A stretch of 44,562 bases of DNA, from positions 1-44,562 of the forward strand of contig JAAYVD010000076.1 in the NCBI GenBank assembly GCA_012517355.1. Reading direction: 5' to 3'. The position numbers and the translations under genes were made by a program. Positions 25,628 to 32,912 of the stretch are shown piece after piece. A model generated the notes under the pieces. The model made no database searches, was not told the DNA's origin, and saw only the letters and a list, made by a program, of their open reading frames with translations. The DNA is from Candidatus Rifleibacteriota bacterium (GTDB lineage: Bacteria > Muiribacteriota > Ozemobacteria > Ozemobacterales > Ozemobacteraceae). Positions within the stretch are counted from its first letter, which is position 1, and the number at the start of each line of letters is the position of its first letter.

Positions 25628-25924
25628 ATGCACCCCGATCACCCGAAACCCCGCCCAGCCACGACCGTTCCCGGCCCCGATCCCACCCTCGAACAGCGGA
25701 TCTGCGAACTGGAGACCCGCCTGACCCACCTGTCCCGCTTCGTCGACGAACTCAACGAGGTGGTCACCGAGCAGTCCACCCGCCTCGAGCGCCTCGAACG
25801 CGAGCACGCCGCCCAGCGCGGCCACCAGGCCGGCGGCGGCTTTTCCGGCCTGGGCGGCGCCGGCCTGGGCGGCTCCGGCCCCGGTGGCGGGACCGCCGGC
25901 ACCGCCGGCGAGGACCCCGCCTGA
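25628..25924 (+). CDS. SlyX-like coiled-coil protein
   Basis: The protein has 98 residues. Residues 20-60 form a heptad-rich coiled coil (L-E-T-R-L, V-D-E-L-N-E-V-V, R-L-E-R-L-E) with the pattern of SlyX proteins: two short leucine-rich helices and an E-L-N-E-V-V core. The tail from about 65 is Gly-rich and low complexity, unlike E. coli SlyX. SlyX function is not established. It starts seven bases after the zincin gene. Confidence 0.75.
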   Translation: MHPDHPKPRPATTVPGPDPTLEQRICELETRLTHLSRFVDELNEVVTEQSTRLERLEREHAAQRGHQAGGGFSGLGGAGLGGSGPGGGTAGTAGEDPA

Positions 25925-25949
25925 CCCCCACGCCAGCAGGAGAACACCG

Positions 25950-26504
25950 ATGAAACTCGCCACCCTGTGCTACCTCCGGCAGAACGGGCACACCCTGATG
26001 CTGCACCGCATCAAAAAGCAGAACGATATCCACGAGGGGAAGTGGAACGGCCTCGGCGGCAAGTTCGAGCCCGGCGAGACCCCCGAGGACTGCGCCCGCC
26101 GCGAGATCTTCGAGGAGAGCGGCCTGCGGGCGAAGAAGCTCGACCTGAAGGGCTTCATCACATTCCCCGAGTTCGCCAAACTGGAAGACTGGTACGTCTT
26201 CGTGTTCGTCGTCCCCGAGTTCGAGGGGGAAATGAAGGTCTCCCCCGAAGGGGTCCTGAAGTGGATCCCCGACGAGCAGTTGCTCGACATCCCGCTGTGG
26301 GACGGCGACCGTCATTTCCTTCCCTGGCTGACGAAGCCCGGCATCTTCTCCGCCCGTTTCACCTACAAGCACGGCCAGCTGCGCGACCACGAGGTCGCCT
26401 TCTACGCCGGGCCCACGACCGTCACCGGCAAGACCCCTGCCACCAAATCCGCCGCCCCGGCCGCCCCCCCCGTGGCCGGCAGCGCCAGCTTCGTCAACTG
26501 GTAG
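25950..26504 (+). CDS. Nudix hydrolase, MutT/8-oxo-dGTPase type
   Basis: The protein has 184 residues. The Nudix box occupies about residues 36-58 (GGKFEPGE ... REIFEESGL), with all invariant Gly and Glu residues. The N-terminal LCYL and KWNGLGGK context is that of MTH1/MutT-like enzymes cleaving oxidised purine nucleoside triphosphates. The last 30 residues are Ala/Pro-rich and likely disordered. AGGAGA six bases upstream sets the start at 25950. It is the last gene of the plus-strand run that starts at 23041. Confidence 0.92.
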   Translation: MKLATLCYLRQNGHTLMLHRIKKQNDIHEGKWNGLGGKFEPGETPEDCARREIFEESGLRAKKLDLKGFITFPEFAKLEDWYVFVFVVPEFEGEMKVSPEGVLKWIPDEQLLDIPLWDGDRHFLPWLTKPGIFSARFTYKHGQLRDHEVAFYAGPTTVTGKTPATKSAAPAAPPVAGSASFVNW

Positions 26505-26552
26505 GGTCACCCGCCCCGCTCCCCCTTCCCGCGCTACCCCCGAACCCCGAAG

Positions 26553-26640
26553 ACCGGCCGACACGTCGTCGGCCAGGCTTCCCGTGCCGCGCAGGACGGT
26601 GGTCTGAAACCGCGGGAATCCCGCCCCGCCAAGGGGCCGG
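26553..26640 (+). repeat. REP-like dispersed repeat
   Basis: The family order is kept: ACCGGCCGACAC-GTCGTCGG, CTTCCCGTGCCGC, GGTGGT, GAAACCGCGGG, then CCAAGGGGCCGG. It fills most of the gap between the Nudix gene and cinA. Confidence 0.6.
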
Positions 26641-26730
26641 CGCCGGCCGCCGGCGGCGCCCCAGGCCCCGAGCCGTCCCCTCCCGGTCCCGAACTGGCAT
26701 CGCCGGTCCTTTTGCGCTATCCTTCCGGCC

Positions 26731-27975
26731 ATGAAACAGCCCATCGCCGAGATCGTCAGTGTCGGCACCGAGTTACTGCTCGGGGAGCTGGTCGACACCA
26801 ACTCCGCCTGGCTCGCGGGCGACCTGCGCGACCGCGGCGTGTTCGTCTACTTCAAGACCGTGGTCGGCGACAACCGCCAGCGCCTGCGCGACACCGTGGC
26901 CCGCGCCCTCGACCGTTCCGACCTGGTCATCGTCGGCGGCGGCCTCGGGCCCACCGACGACGACCTGACCCGCGAGGCCATCGCCGACGCCGTCGGCGAG
27001 ACGCCGCAGGTCGACCCCACCCTGCTGGCCCGCCTGGAGGCCCTCTTCGCCGCCCGCCAACGGGAAATGCCGGCCATCAACCGCAAGCAGGCCTGGCTGA
27101 TCCCTTCCGCCGAGCCCCTCGACAACCCCGTCGGGACGGCCTTCGGCTGGCTGGTCCGCACCCGCGGCAAGCTGGTGGTGGCCATGCCCGGCCCGCCCCA
27201 CGAGATGAAACGCATGTGGCTCGACCAGGCCCTGCCCCGCCTGGCGCTCGGCCCAGCCGGGTTCTGGCACACCACGATCCACACCCTGGGCATCGGGGAA
27301 GGCAGCGTCGGCGAGCTGCTGGCCGCCTTCACCGGCCAGGCCAACCCCAGCGTCGCCACCTACGCCCGCCGGCACGGCGTCGACGTGCGCGTCGCCGCCA
27401 GCGCCCCCACCCCCGAAGCCGCCGCCGGCCTCGCCCGCCCGGTGCTGGCCGAGGTCGAACGGGTGCTCGCCCCCTACATCTGGGGCCGCGACGCCGAGAC
27501 GATCGCCCAGGTCATCGGCCGGCTGCTGACCGACCGCGGACAGACCGTCGCCTGCGCCGAATCGCTGACCGGCGGCCTGGTGGCCGACACCCTCACCGAT
27601 ACCCCGGGCGCCAGCGGCTGGTTCCGCGGCGGCATGGTCACCTATACCCCCGAGGCCAAGCGCCTGCTGGGCGTGCGGGCCGCGACGATCGACAAGAACG
27701 GTGTCGTCTCGGAACCCGTCGCCCGCGCCATGGCCGCCGCCGCGCGTCGGAAATTCGGCGCCGACTGGGGCCTCGCCACCACCGGCGTCGCCGGCCCCGC
27801 CGCCCTCGAAGGCCAGCCCGTCGGCAGGACCTTCCTGGCCGTGACCGGCCCCGCCGGCACCACCGTGGCCGCGCCTCCGACCTGGCTCGGCGAACGCCGC
27901 CAGATCAAGGAACGCACCGTCAACGGTCTGCTGATGCTGTTCTTCCGCCTGCTGCGCGGAGAACCCACCCCATGA
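26731..27975 (+). CDS. cinA: CinA-family protein with NMN deamidase domain
   Basis: The protein has 414 residues, the usual length. The N-terminal MoCF/CinA domain (about 1-170) begins IVSVGTELLLGE and has GGGLGPTDDD and AMPGPPHEM. A short middle domain follows. The C-terminal CinA domain (about 255-410) shows CAESLTGG, GVVSE and TTGVAGP, the signature of nicotinamide mononucleotide deamidase (PncC activity). Together these point to pyridine-nucleotide salvage, possibly with ADP-ribose pyrophosphatase activity in the N-terminal domain. The stop overlaps the start of thpR as ATGA. A weak -10 (TATCCT, 26719-26724) lies just upstream. Confidence 0.96.
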   Translation: MKQPIAEIVSVGTELLLGELVDTNSAWLAGDLRDRGVFVYFKTVVGDNRQRLRDTVARALDRSDLVIVGGGLGPTDDDLTREAIADAVGETPQVDPTLLARLEALFAARQREMPAINRKQAWLIPSAEPLDNPVGTAFGWLVRTRGKLVVAMPGPPHEMKRMWLDQALPRLALGPAGFWHTTIHTLGIGEGSVGELLAAFTGQANPSVATYARRHGVDVRVAASAPTPEAAAGLARPVLAEVERVLAPYIWGRDAETIAQVIGRLLTDRGQTVACAESLTGGLVADTLTDTPGASGWFRGGMVTYTPEAKRLLGVRAATIDKNGVVSEPVARAMAAAARRKFGADWGLATTGVAGPAALEGQPVGRTFLAVTGPAGTTVAAPPTWLGERRQIKERTVNGLLMLFFRLLRGEPTP

Positions 27976-28505
27976 CCACCCCCGCTTCCCTCCGCCTGTT
28001 CTTCGCTGTCCAGGTGCCCGCCGCCGTGCGGGCCGACCTGGCCCGCGCCTGCCGCCGGCTCTCCTCCGACTGGAAGCCCGTGGCCGAGCCCCAGATGCAC
28101 CTGACGCTGGCCTTCCTCGGCGAGGTGCCGGCCGACCGCCTCGCCGAGGTGACCGCGGCCGGCGACCGGGCGGCCGCCGGCGGACAGCCGTTCCCCCTCA
28201 CCCTCGGCGCCACCGACTGTTTTCCCAACCAGCATCAGCCGCGGGTGTTGTTCGTGAAGGCCGACGCCCCGCCGCTCATCCCCCTCGCCGCCGCCCTGCA
28301 GAAGGACCTGGCCGCCTGGGCCGATCCCAAGCCGTTCAAGCCCCACCTGACCCTCGCCCGTCGCCAAGGCGGCCGCGCCGCCCATCACGCCCTGCAGTTC
28401 GCCCATTCCTGGACGGTCGACACCTTCGACCTCGTGCAGAGCGTCCTCGCGGCCAGCGGCGCCACCCACACCGTGGTCAAGACCTTCCGCCTGGGTGGGG
28501 CCTGA
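27972..28505 (+). CDS. thpR: RNA 2',3'-cyclic phosphodiesterase
   Basis: The protein has 177 residues with two HxT motifs of the 2H phosphoesterase family: His43-Leu-Thr and a second HLT at about residue 122 (KPHLTLAR). The opening RLFFAV and the HLTLAFLGE context are typical of ThpR/LigT, which opens 2',3'-cyclic phosphate ends of RNA. It starts in a 4-base overlap with cinA; this cinA-thpR order is common in bacteria, often followed by recA, which is absent here. Confidence 0.95.
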   Translation: MTTPASLRLFFAVQVPAAVRADLARACRRLSSDWKPVAEPQMHLTLAFLGEVPADRLAEVTAAGDRAAAGGQPFPLTLGATDCFPNQHQPRVLFVKADAPPLIPLAAALQKDLAAWADPKPFKPHLTLARRQGGRAAHHALQFAHSWTVDTFDLVQSVLAASGATHTVVKTFRLGGA

Positions 28506-28940
28506 AATCCCGATCCGGCCCACCCCTCCACCAGAAGACCCTCTGCCACGCGAAACGGCGGCCCCGCACCGCCCGCCGTGGTGACACCCGGGAATGGCCG
28601 ACGAGTGCCCGTCCACCTCGCAGTGATGGCGCGAGACAGGCATTGCACCCCGTCAGCCATGGTGGCAGGAGGGCTGTTCCAGGGCGAACGCGAACCATGG
28701 AAAACCCGTTCAGAGCGGGAGGAACTCCGCTCCTCCCGACCACCTCGCCAGGGGCCACAAGCCCCTGGTCCCCTGTTGGCTGCCTGCCGACCGCCCAGCG
28801 TTCGGCAAGGCCTCCCGCCCGCCGCGCGGGCCGTCCAGGCCGCGCGTCTCCTCAGCCAACGCCGATTTCCGGTGTGCGTTTGCCCTGGGGCCGTTCCAAG
28901 CCCATGTCGGTCGGCCCCCGGTCATGCTACACTGAAACCC
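28506..28940. repeat. gene-free gap with hairpin repeats
   Basis: A stem CCAGGGGC...GCCCCTGG lies at 28749-28767. A GCCTGCCGA...GCGTTCGGCA block at 28782-28808, followed by a GGCCG-CCAGGCCG phrase, is a diverged copy of the hairpin block at 152-240. The open frame from 28578 through this region is not gene-like. At the right end TACACT (28928-28933) is a likely -10 element eight bases before the ATG at 28941. Confidence 0.6.
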
Positions 28941-29213
28941 ATGAGCGACCGTCCCCTTTCGGACACCCCCCCGCACATTGCGGCGATGCAGGTCTCCCTG
29001 CTGAGAAAGGCAGGGTTCACCCGGCGCGCGGAGAGGATGTTTTCCCTGTCGCGGAGCGTCGCCCTCCTGGCGTTGAGCGCGATCCGCAGGGCCAACCCGG
29101 GATGGAGCGAATTCGAGGTGAACCTGCGTTTCGTCGAACTGCACTACGGAAAGGATCTGGCGAAGGGCCTTCGCGAGTTCCTGGACCGGCGAGGGCCCGG
29201 CAGGCCGCCATGA
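28941..29213 (+). CDS. small partner protein of a nucleotidyltransferase
   Basis: The protein has 90 residues and is basic and helical. The second half, IRRANPGWSEFEVNLRF followed by VELHYGKDLA, matches a pattern I know from small proteins encoded beside nucleotidyltransferases (a short helix with W-S-E-x-E then a L-H-Y-G block). Function is unknown; by arrangement it may be an antitoxin or specificity subunit. A -10-like TACACT so close to the ATG implies a very short leader or leaderless mRNA. The stop overlaps the next start (ATGA). Confidence 0.75.
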   Translation: MSDRPLSDTPPHIAAMQVSLLRKAGFTRRAERMFSLSRSVALLALSAIRRANPGWSEFEVNLRFVELHYGKDLAKGLREFLDRRGPGRPP

Positions 29214-29794
29214 GCATTCCCGACCTCTGGCAGGCGTTGCACCCCGTCGTCGGCGCTTTCCGGGAACTCGGCATCGACTATTTCATCGGAGGCTCGGTCG
29301 CCAGTTCCGCTTACGGGGTCGCCCGTTCCACCCTGTACATCGATGTGGTCGCCGATCTTCGGGAACCTCAGATCGATCCTCTGGTGAGCGCCCTGCAAAG
29401 CGATTATTACATCGATGCCGGGACGATTCGCCGGGCGCTGGAGGCGCGCGCTTCGTTCAACGTGATCCATCTGGCCACCATGATGAAGGTCGATGTCTTC
29501 ATCCTGAAGGCAACCCCGTATGATCAGACGGCCTTCCAGCGCCGCCGCGCGGATTCCCTGGTGGGGGAGGTATCCACCCTCTTCAGTTTCGCCGCTCCCG
29601 AGGATGTGATCCTGCACAAACTCGGCTGGTATCGCCTCGGTGGCGAGGTTTCGGATCGGCAGTGGTCCGACGTCCTCGGAGTCCTCGAGGTACAGCGGGA
29701 CGCGCTGGATATGGATTACCTGCGGGGCTGGGCGGAACGGCTCGGTGTCTCGGATCTTCTCCACCGGGCGTTGAGCGCGATTTCTCCTTCATGA
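29210..29794 (+). CDS. AbiEii/MenT-like nucleotidyltransferase, altered catalytic motif
   Basis: The protein has 194 residues. The nucleotidyltransferase P-loop-like turn GGSVASSAYG (27-36) is followed by ARSTLYID: the usual T-x-D-I-D metal motif reads Thr41-Leu-Tyr43-Ile-Asp45, so the first catalytic Asp is Tyr. A later Asp95 (KVDVF) fits the third carboxylate. Without the first Asp the enzyme may be weak or inactive, or bind RNA or nucleotide only. GC content looks lower than the neighbours, suggesting transfer. Gene order (small protein first, 4-base overlap) is that of a two-gene toxin-antitoxin-like module. Confidence 0.82.
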   Translation: MSIPDLWQALHPVVGAFRELGIDYFIGGSVASSAYGVARSTLYIDVVADLREPQIDPLVSALQSDYYIDAGTIRRALEARASFNVIHLATMMKVDVFILKATPYDQTAFQRRRADSLVGEVSTLFSFAAPEDVILHKLGWYRLGGEVSDRQWSDVLGVLEVQRDALDMDYLRGWAERLGVSDLLHRALSAISPS

Positions 29795-29925
29795 GACGCT
29801 CCGCGAGCCATTCCCCGTCCGTGCCCTCCATTCCACCCCCGCCTTGATGGCGCCCCTGGGCAGGAGGGTCGAAGATCCTCCGCTGGCCCCATTCCCGGCC
29901 GGCTCTTTTTCCCATCAACGAAAAA

Positions 29926-29952
29926 CCGGGAAGCCGCATCCGGGCTTCCCGG
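29926..29952 (-). terminator. rho-independent terminator, duplicated copy
   Basis: CCGGGAAGCC (29926-29935) pairs perfectly with 29943-29952. Read on the minus strand the stem is followed by a T-run (29925-29921). Nearly the same hairpin is at 31503-31529, because the whole block was duplicated with the TPR gene end. Confidence 0.8.
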
Positions 29953-29983
29953 TCGTTCGGGGGCGTTCAGGACGGGGCGGAGG

Positions 29984-30137
29984 TCGGTTGAAGACCGCCT
30001 CGTGCAGGGACCGCATCATCTCGTAGGCCCGCTTGGCCGCTTCGACCTTGGCCTTGTAGGGGCGATGCAGACGTCGGACAGCCGCCGGGCGAAATCCGGG
30101 TAGTCGTTGGGCAGGCCGGCGCAGGTGTATTCATGGC
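29984..30137 (-). pseudogene. truncated duplicate of the TPR-protein gene at 31561
   Basis: 29918-30062 matches 31495-31640 at over 95% identity (terminator, 3' UTR and the last codons). It then jumps to a match with 32188-32260, encoding AGLPNDYPDFARRLSDV. In the intact gene the two break points carry the same 10-mer GGCGATGTAG (31639-31648 and 32188-32197), so about 549 bp were lost between direct repeats. One G is also missing at the junction (frameshift) and the stop codon TGA became CGA. The 5' part of the gene is absent. It is a dead fragment. Confidence 0.9.
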
Positions 30138-30184
30138 AAGGAAATCGGCCAGGAGGCGTCAGTGTCAAATTTTCCAAAGTTCGA

Positions 30185-30221
30185 TGAAAGACTTTTCCCA
30201 ATCGCCCGGTATACAAGGTGA
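30185..30221 (+). promoter_or_regulatory. shared promoter-type element, copy 1
   Basis: TGAAAGACTT (30185-30194), 14 bases, GTATAC (30209-30214), one base, AGGTGA (30216-30221). The identical layout TGTAAGACTT-N14-GTATTC-N-AGGTGA is at 30801-30837 before the next small gene. GTATAC resembles a -10 box; the -35-like part is not a standard sigma70 sequence, so an alternative sigma factor is possible. Confidence 0.55.
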
Positions 30222-30266
30222 ACGACAGGCACCAAGACCAAAGCGACACGCGGAAGGAGAACGATC

Positions 30267-30704
30267 ATGAACAAGCAGCTCATCGCCCTCTCGCTGGTGG
30301 CCCTCATGGTGAGTGGAACCGTCGTGATGGCGGAGGATGCGGCCAGCCCGTCGGCAGAGAGCCTGGAAGCGGCAGGCGGCAACACCGGAATCTCTTCCCA
30401 GGACGGTGCGGGGGATGACGGTGGAAACCCCTTTTCAGACGACCGGCTCGTGATCGTTGACCGCGCCGCCGGGCACGAATCCCGGGACGAAGAACTCGCT
30501 GTCGAGAACTCCGGCGCCCAGCCGGCTGCGGGGGAAGGCGAGCCGGGGATCGATGCCCCCCTGCCCACCGGGCCTTCCGAGAGCACCGCTGTCGTCGAGG
30601 ACCTTTCCGGGGATGAGGAAGCGGCCATCGAAAACGGGGCCCTCCTCGATGAAAACGGATATCCGATCGAAGGCACCGGCCGCTCCCCCACAGTGATTCA
30701 CTGA
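30267..30704 (+). CDS. small exported acidic protein, unknown
   Basis: The protein has 145 residues. Residues 1-22 are a signal peptide (ending VMA). The mature protein is very acidic, poor in hydrophobic residues, and rich in Gly, Ser, Glu and Asp, so it is probably unfolded. No family is recognised. The AAGGAGAAC ribosome site is strong and identical in form to that of the lipoprotein at 30886, as is the promoter region, so the two are likely co-regulated. Confidence 0.8.
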   Translation: MNKQLIALSLVALMVSGTVVMAEDAASPSAESLEAAGGNTGISSQDGAGDDGGNPFSDDRLVIVDRAAGHESRDEELAVENSGAQPAAGEGEPGIDAPLPTGPSESTAVVEDLSGDEEAAIENGALLDENGYPIEGTGRSPTVIH

Positions 30705-30800
30705 TTCACCACCGGGTTCCTGGGGACCGATCGCGCACTCCGACGGACACGGGCCGCCGGAGTGTTTTTCACAAAATGTTCGAAAGCCGCCCACAATTTC

Positions 30801-30837
30801 TGTAAGACTTCGGCTACCCGGACGGTATTCCAGGTGA
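30801..30837 (+). promoter_or_regulatory. shared promoter-type element, copy 2
   Basis: TGTAAGACTT (30801-30810), 14 bases, GTATTC (30825-30830), one base, AGGTGA (30832-30837), then AAAGGAGAAC before the ATG at 30886. Distances match copy 1 exactly up to AGGTGA and within three bases to the start codon. Confidence 0.55.
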
Positions 30838-30885
30838 GAAAGGCAATCATCCCAGGAAAATCGGAAACGGCAAAGGAGAACTCCC

Positions 30886-31176
30886 ATGATGAAGCGAATC
30901 GGGAAAGGTCTGTTGGCGATCCTCCTGCTGGCGTCCCTTAGCCTTGGCCTGACCGGGTGCCTGGAAACCGCCTCCAATGCCGTCATCCTCGCCGGAGCCG
31001 TGAATGGCATCGGAGCCAGTGCGGAACGCCGCAGCGACGGCTATAACGGCAAATACCCGTGGTTCAAGGAGGAGCCCACAGCCGGATCGTCCCGGCCGGA
31101 TTCCAGCACCAGGAGCAGCGGCAAAAGCGGCACCACCGTCCCTGCACCCGACAGCGATCCCTTCGGCCAGGAGTGA
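30886..31176 (+). CDS. small lipoprotein, unknown
   Basis: The protein has 96 residues. The signal peptide ends in a lipobox LTGC (Cys near residue 25), so the mature protein is lipid-anchored. A short Ala/Val/Ile-rich stretch follows the Cys, then a Ser/Gly/Pro-rich tail without clear fold. Two ATGs in a row (30886, 30889) both fit the AAGGAG site. No family recognised. Confidence 0.82.
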   Translation: MMKRIGKGLLAILLLASLSLGLTGCLETASNAVILAGAVNGIGASAERRSDGYNGKYPWFKEEPTAGSSRPDSSTRSSGKSGTTVPAPDSDPFGQE

Positions 31177-31494
31177 TCCCCGATCCCGGAACCTGCCCGG
31201 ATTGCCAATGGACGGATTCAACGGGACCGGGGGCCACCATCCGTCGTGAGAGGACCACCGTGGAAACCTTCCCCGGGGTTGAGCCCCCTGGTCTTTCCCG
31301 AACCGACGGTTCCGTGCCCCCCGCCGGGGCCACGAGCGGACCCTCTGCCGACCTCGTGTCGCGGTAGGCTTTCTTCCGGTTTTCCCCAGCCCACCCCGCT
31401 GCCGGCATGCCGACCCCGCCCAGGTGCAGCCCATCATCCCATTTCTGACCGGGCCCGCTCCTGAATCCGCCGGTGCCGGGCCGGACCCAAACCT
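31177..31494. other. gene-free gap
   Basis: No credible gene is seen between the lipoprotein stop and the duplicated terminator block. A short phrase at 31342-31365 (GCCGACCTCGTGTCG) is faintly like the REP family but lacks the second stem. Confidence 0.5.
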
Positions 31495-31502
31495 ACGAAA
31501 AA

Positions 31503-31529
31503 CCGGGAAGCCGCATCTGGGCTTCCCGG
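31503..31529 (-). terminator. terminator of the TPR-protein operon
   Basis: CCGGGAAGCC (31503-31512) pairs with 31520-31529; on the minus strand the stem is followed by TTTTT (31502-31498). It lies 32 bases after the stop at 31561. Confidence 0.85.
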
Positions 31530-31560
31530 TCGTTCGGGGGCGTTCAGGACGGGGCGGAGG

Positions 31561-32889
31561 TCAGTTGAAGACCGCCTCGTGCAGGGACCGCATCATCTCG
31601 TAGGCCCGCTTGGCCGCTTCGACCTTGGCCTTGTAGGGGGCGATGTAGTCCTCGATGATCCGGGTGCGGCTGGCCACCACGTCGTTGTAGTGGTCCATCG
31701 CCTGGTCCATCTCGCGGCGGGCCGGCCGGACGAAGTCGTCGATGAACCGCTGGTGGTTGTGCATCAGGTACATCTCGCGGTCGCGGGCTTCCTTGACCTG
31801 CCGGCGGGCCTGGTCGATCAGCTGGGCCGAGGGGGAGGCGGCGCTTTCGGCCTGTTTCAGCTCCTGCTCTGCCCGCATGACCTCGCGCCGGGCGTGGTCG
31901 ACGGCGCGGCGGTATTCGTCCTCGGCCTCGCGCTGGGCGCGGCGGAAGCGGTATTCGGCGTCATCGTAGTTCTGCTTGGCTTCGCGCAGCATGTTCTCGT
32001 AGTAGCGTTCGGCGGCTTCCTTCTGCTGGTCGAGGATGTCGACGGCGCCCATGTAGTCGTTGTGGTAGCGGTCGAGAACCTTCATCGAGACGGCCTTCGG
32101 GTCTTCGCTGCCGGCGATCAGGGAGATCGCCTTCTGGTAGTCGGCGCGGGCCTGGCCGAAGTCGCTCTTGTAGTTGTAGACGGCCTTGGCGATGTAGACG
32201 TCGGACAGCCGCCGGGCGAAATCCGGGTAGTCGTTGGGGAGGCCGGCGTAGGTGTATTTCTCGATCAGGTCGAGGGCGGTGAGCTCGGCCGGGTTGCCGT
32301 CGATCGGCTCGAGGATCTGGAACAGCCAGTAGATGGCTTCCTTCATGCGGCCGTCGAGTTTGTAGCAGTCAACGATCTCGAGGGAGTTGGCGTCGGTGCG
32401 GGCCATCTTGAGGATCCACTGGATGGCCGACTCGTAGTCCTTCAGCGACTTGAAGCAAAAGGCGATGCGGGCGCGGATGCGGTCGTCCTGGCGCTCGATC
32501 TTCAGGTAATACTCGATCGCCTTCTTGAACTCGCCCTTCTTCTCGTAGGTCTGGGCGACTTCGTAGACCTTGTCCTGGACCTGCTTCTGCAGGGAGGCCA
32601 TCTCGCCGCTGATCTGGTCGATCAGCGCCTGCTGCTCGGCCATTTGCCGCTCGATCTCCTTCTTCTTGCTGCCCTGGAACCAGCCACCCACGCCGTCGAG
32701 CTTGGCGCGTTCGACGATCAGGGTGTCGAGCTTCATCTCGGGCTCGAGCAGGGCGGTCTCCTTCTGGATCAGCTGCTTCTCGAGATTGGCGACATCGGTC
32801 TCGTCAGCCGCCCAACCCGTGACGGGAACCAGCAGGACGGCGGCGGTCAACACTCCGAGGAACACGCGCTTGAGGTTCATGGTGATCAT
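31561..32889 (-). CDS. exported TPR and coiled-coil protein
   Basis: The protein has 442 residues. Residues 1-28 form a signal peptide (ending GWAAD). A coiled coil follows (about 30-100, rich in Glu/Lys/Gln), then TPR-like helical pairs (about 105-270, e.g. KKGEFKKAIEYYLKI), and a long charged coiled coil (about 290-440) with many Arg and Tyr. It is probably a periplasmic scaffold. The ATG at 32889 has AGGAAC upstream; MNLKR at 32880 is a second choice. It follows the 32913-33935 gene by 23 bases. A 3' fragment is duplicated at 29984-30137. Confidence 0.85.
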   Translation of the reverse strand: MITMNLKRVFLGVLTAAVLLVPVTGWAADETDVANLEKQLIQKETALLEPEMKLDTLIVERAKLDGVGGWFQGSKKKEIERQMAEQQALIDQISGEMASLQKQVQDKVYEVAQTYEKKGEFKKAIEYYLKIERQDDRIRARIAFCFKSLKDYESAIQWILKMARTDANSLEIVDCYKLDGRMKEAIYWLFQILEPIDGNPAELTALDLIEKYTYAGLPNDYPDFARRLSDVYIAKAVYNYKSDFGQARADYQKAISLIAGSEDPKAVSMKVLDRYHNDYMGAVDILDQQKEAAERYYENMLREAKQNYDDAEYRFRRAQREAEDEYRRAVDHARREVMRAEQELKQAESAASPSAQLIDQARRQVKEARDREMYLMHNHQRFIDDFVRPARREMDQAMDHYNDVVASRTRIIEDYIAPYKAKVEAAKRAYEMMRSLHEAVFN

Positions 32890-32912
32890 CGTTCCTGTTC
32901 CTTTCCTCGCCC

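Noticed and set aside
30016-30249. A 77-codon minus-strand frame as a small gene
   Set aside because: Its central part is the frameshifted remnant of the TPR gene (AGLPNDYPDF segment); the rest is upstream sequence of the gene at 30267.
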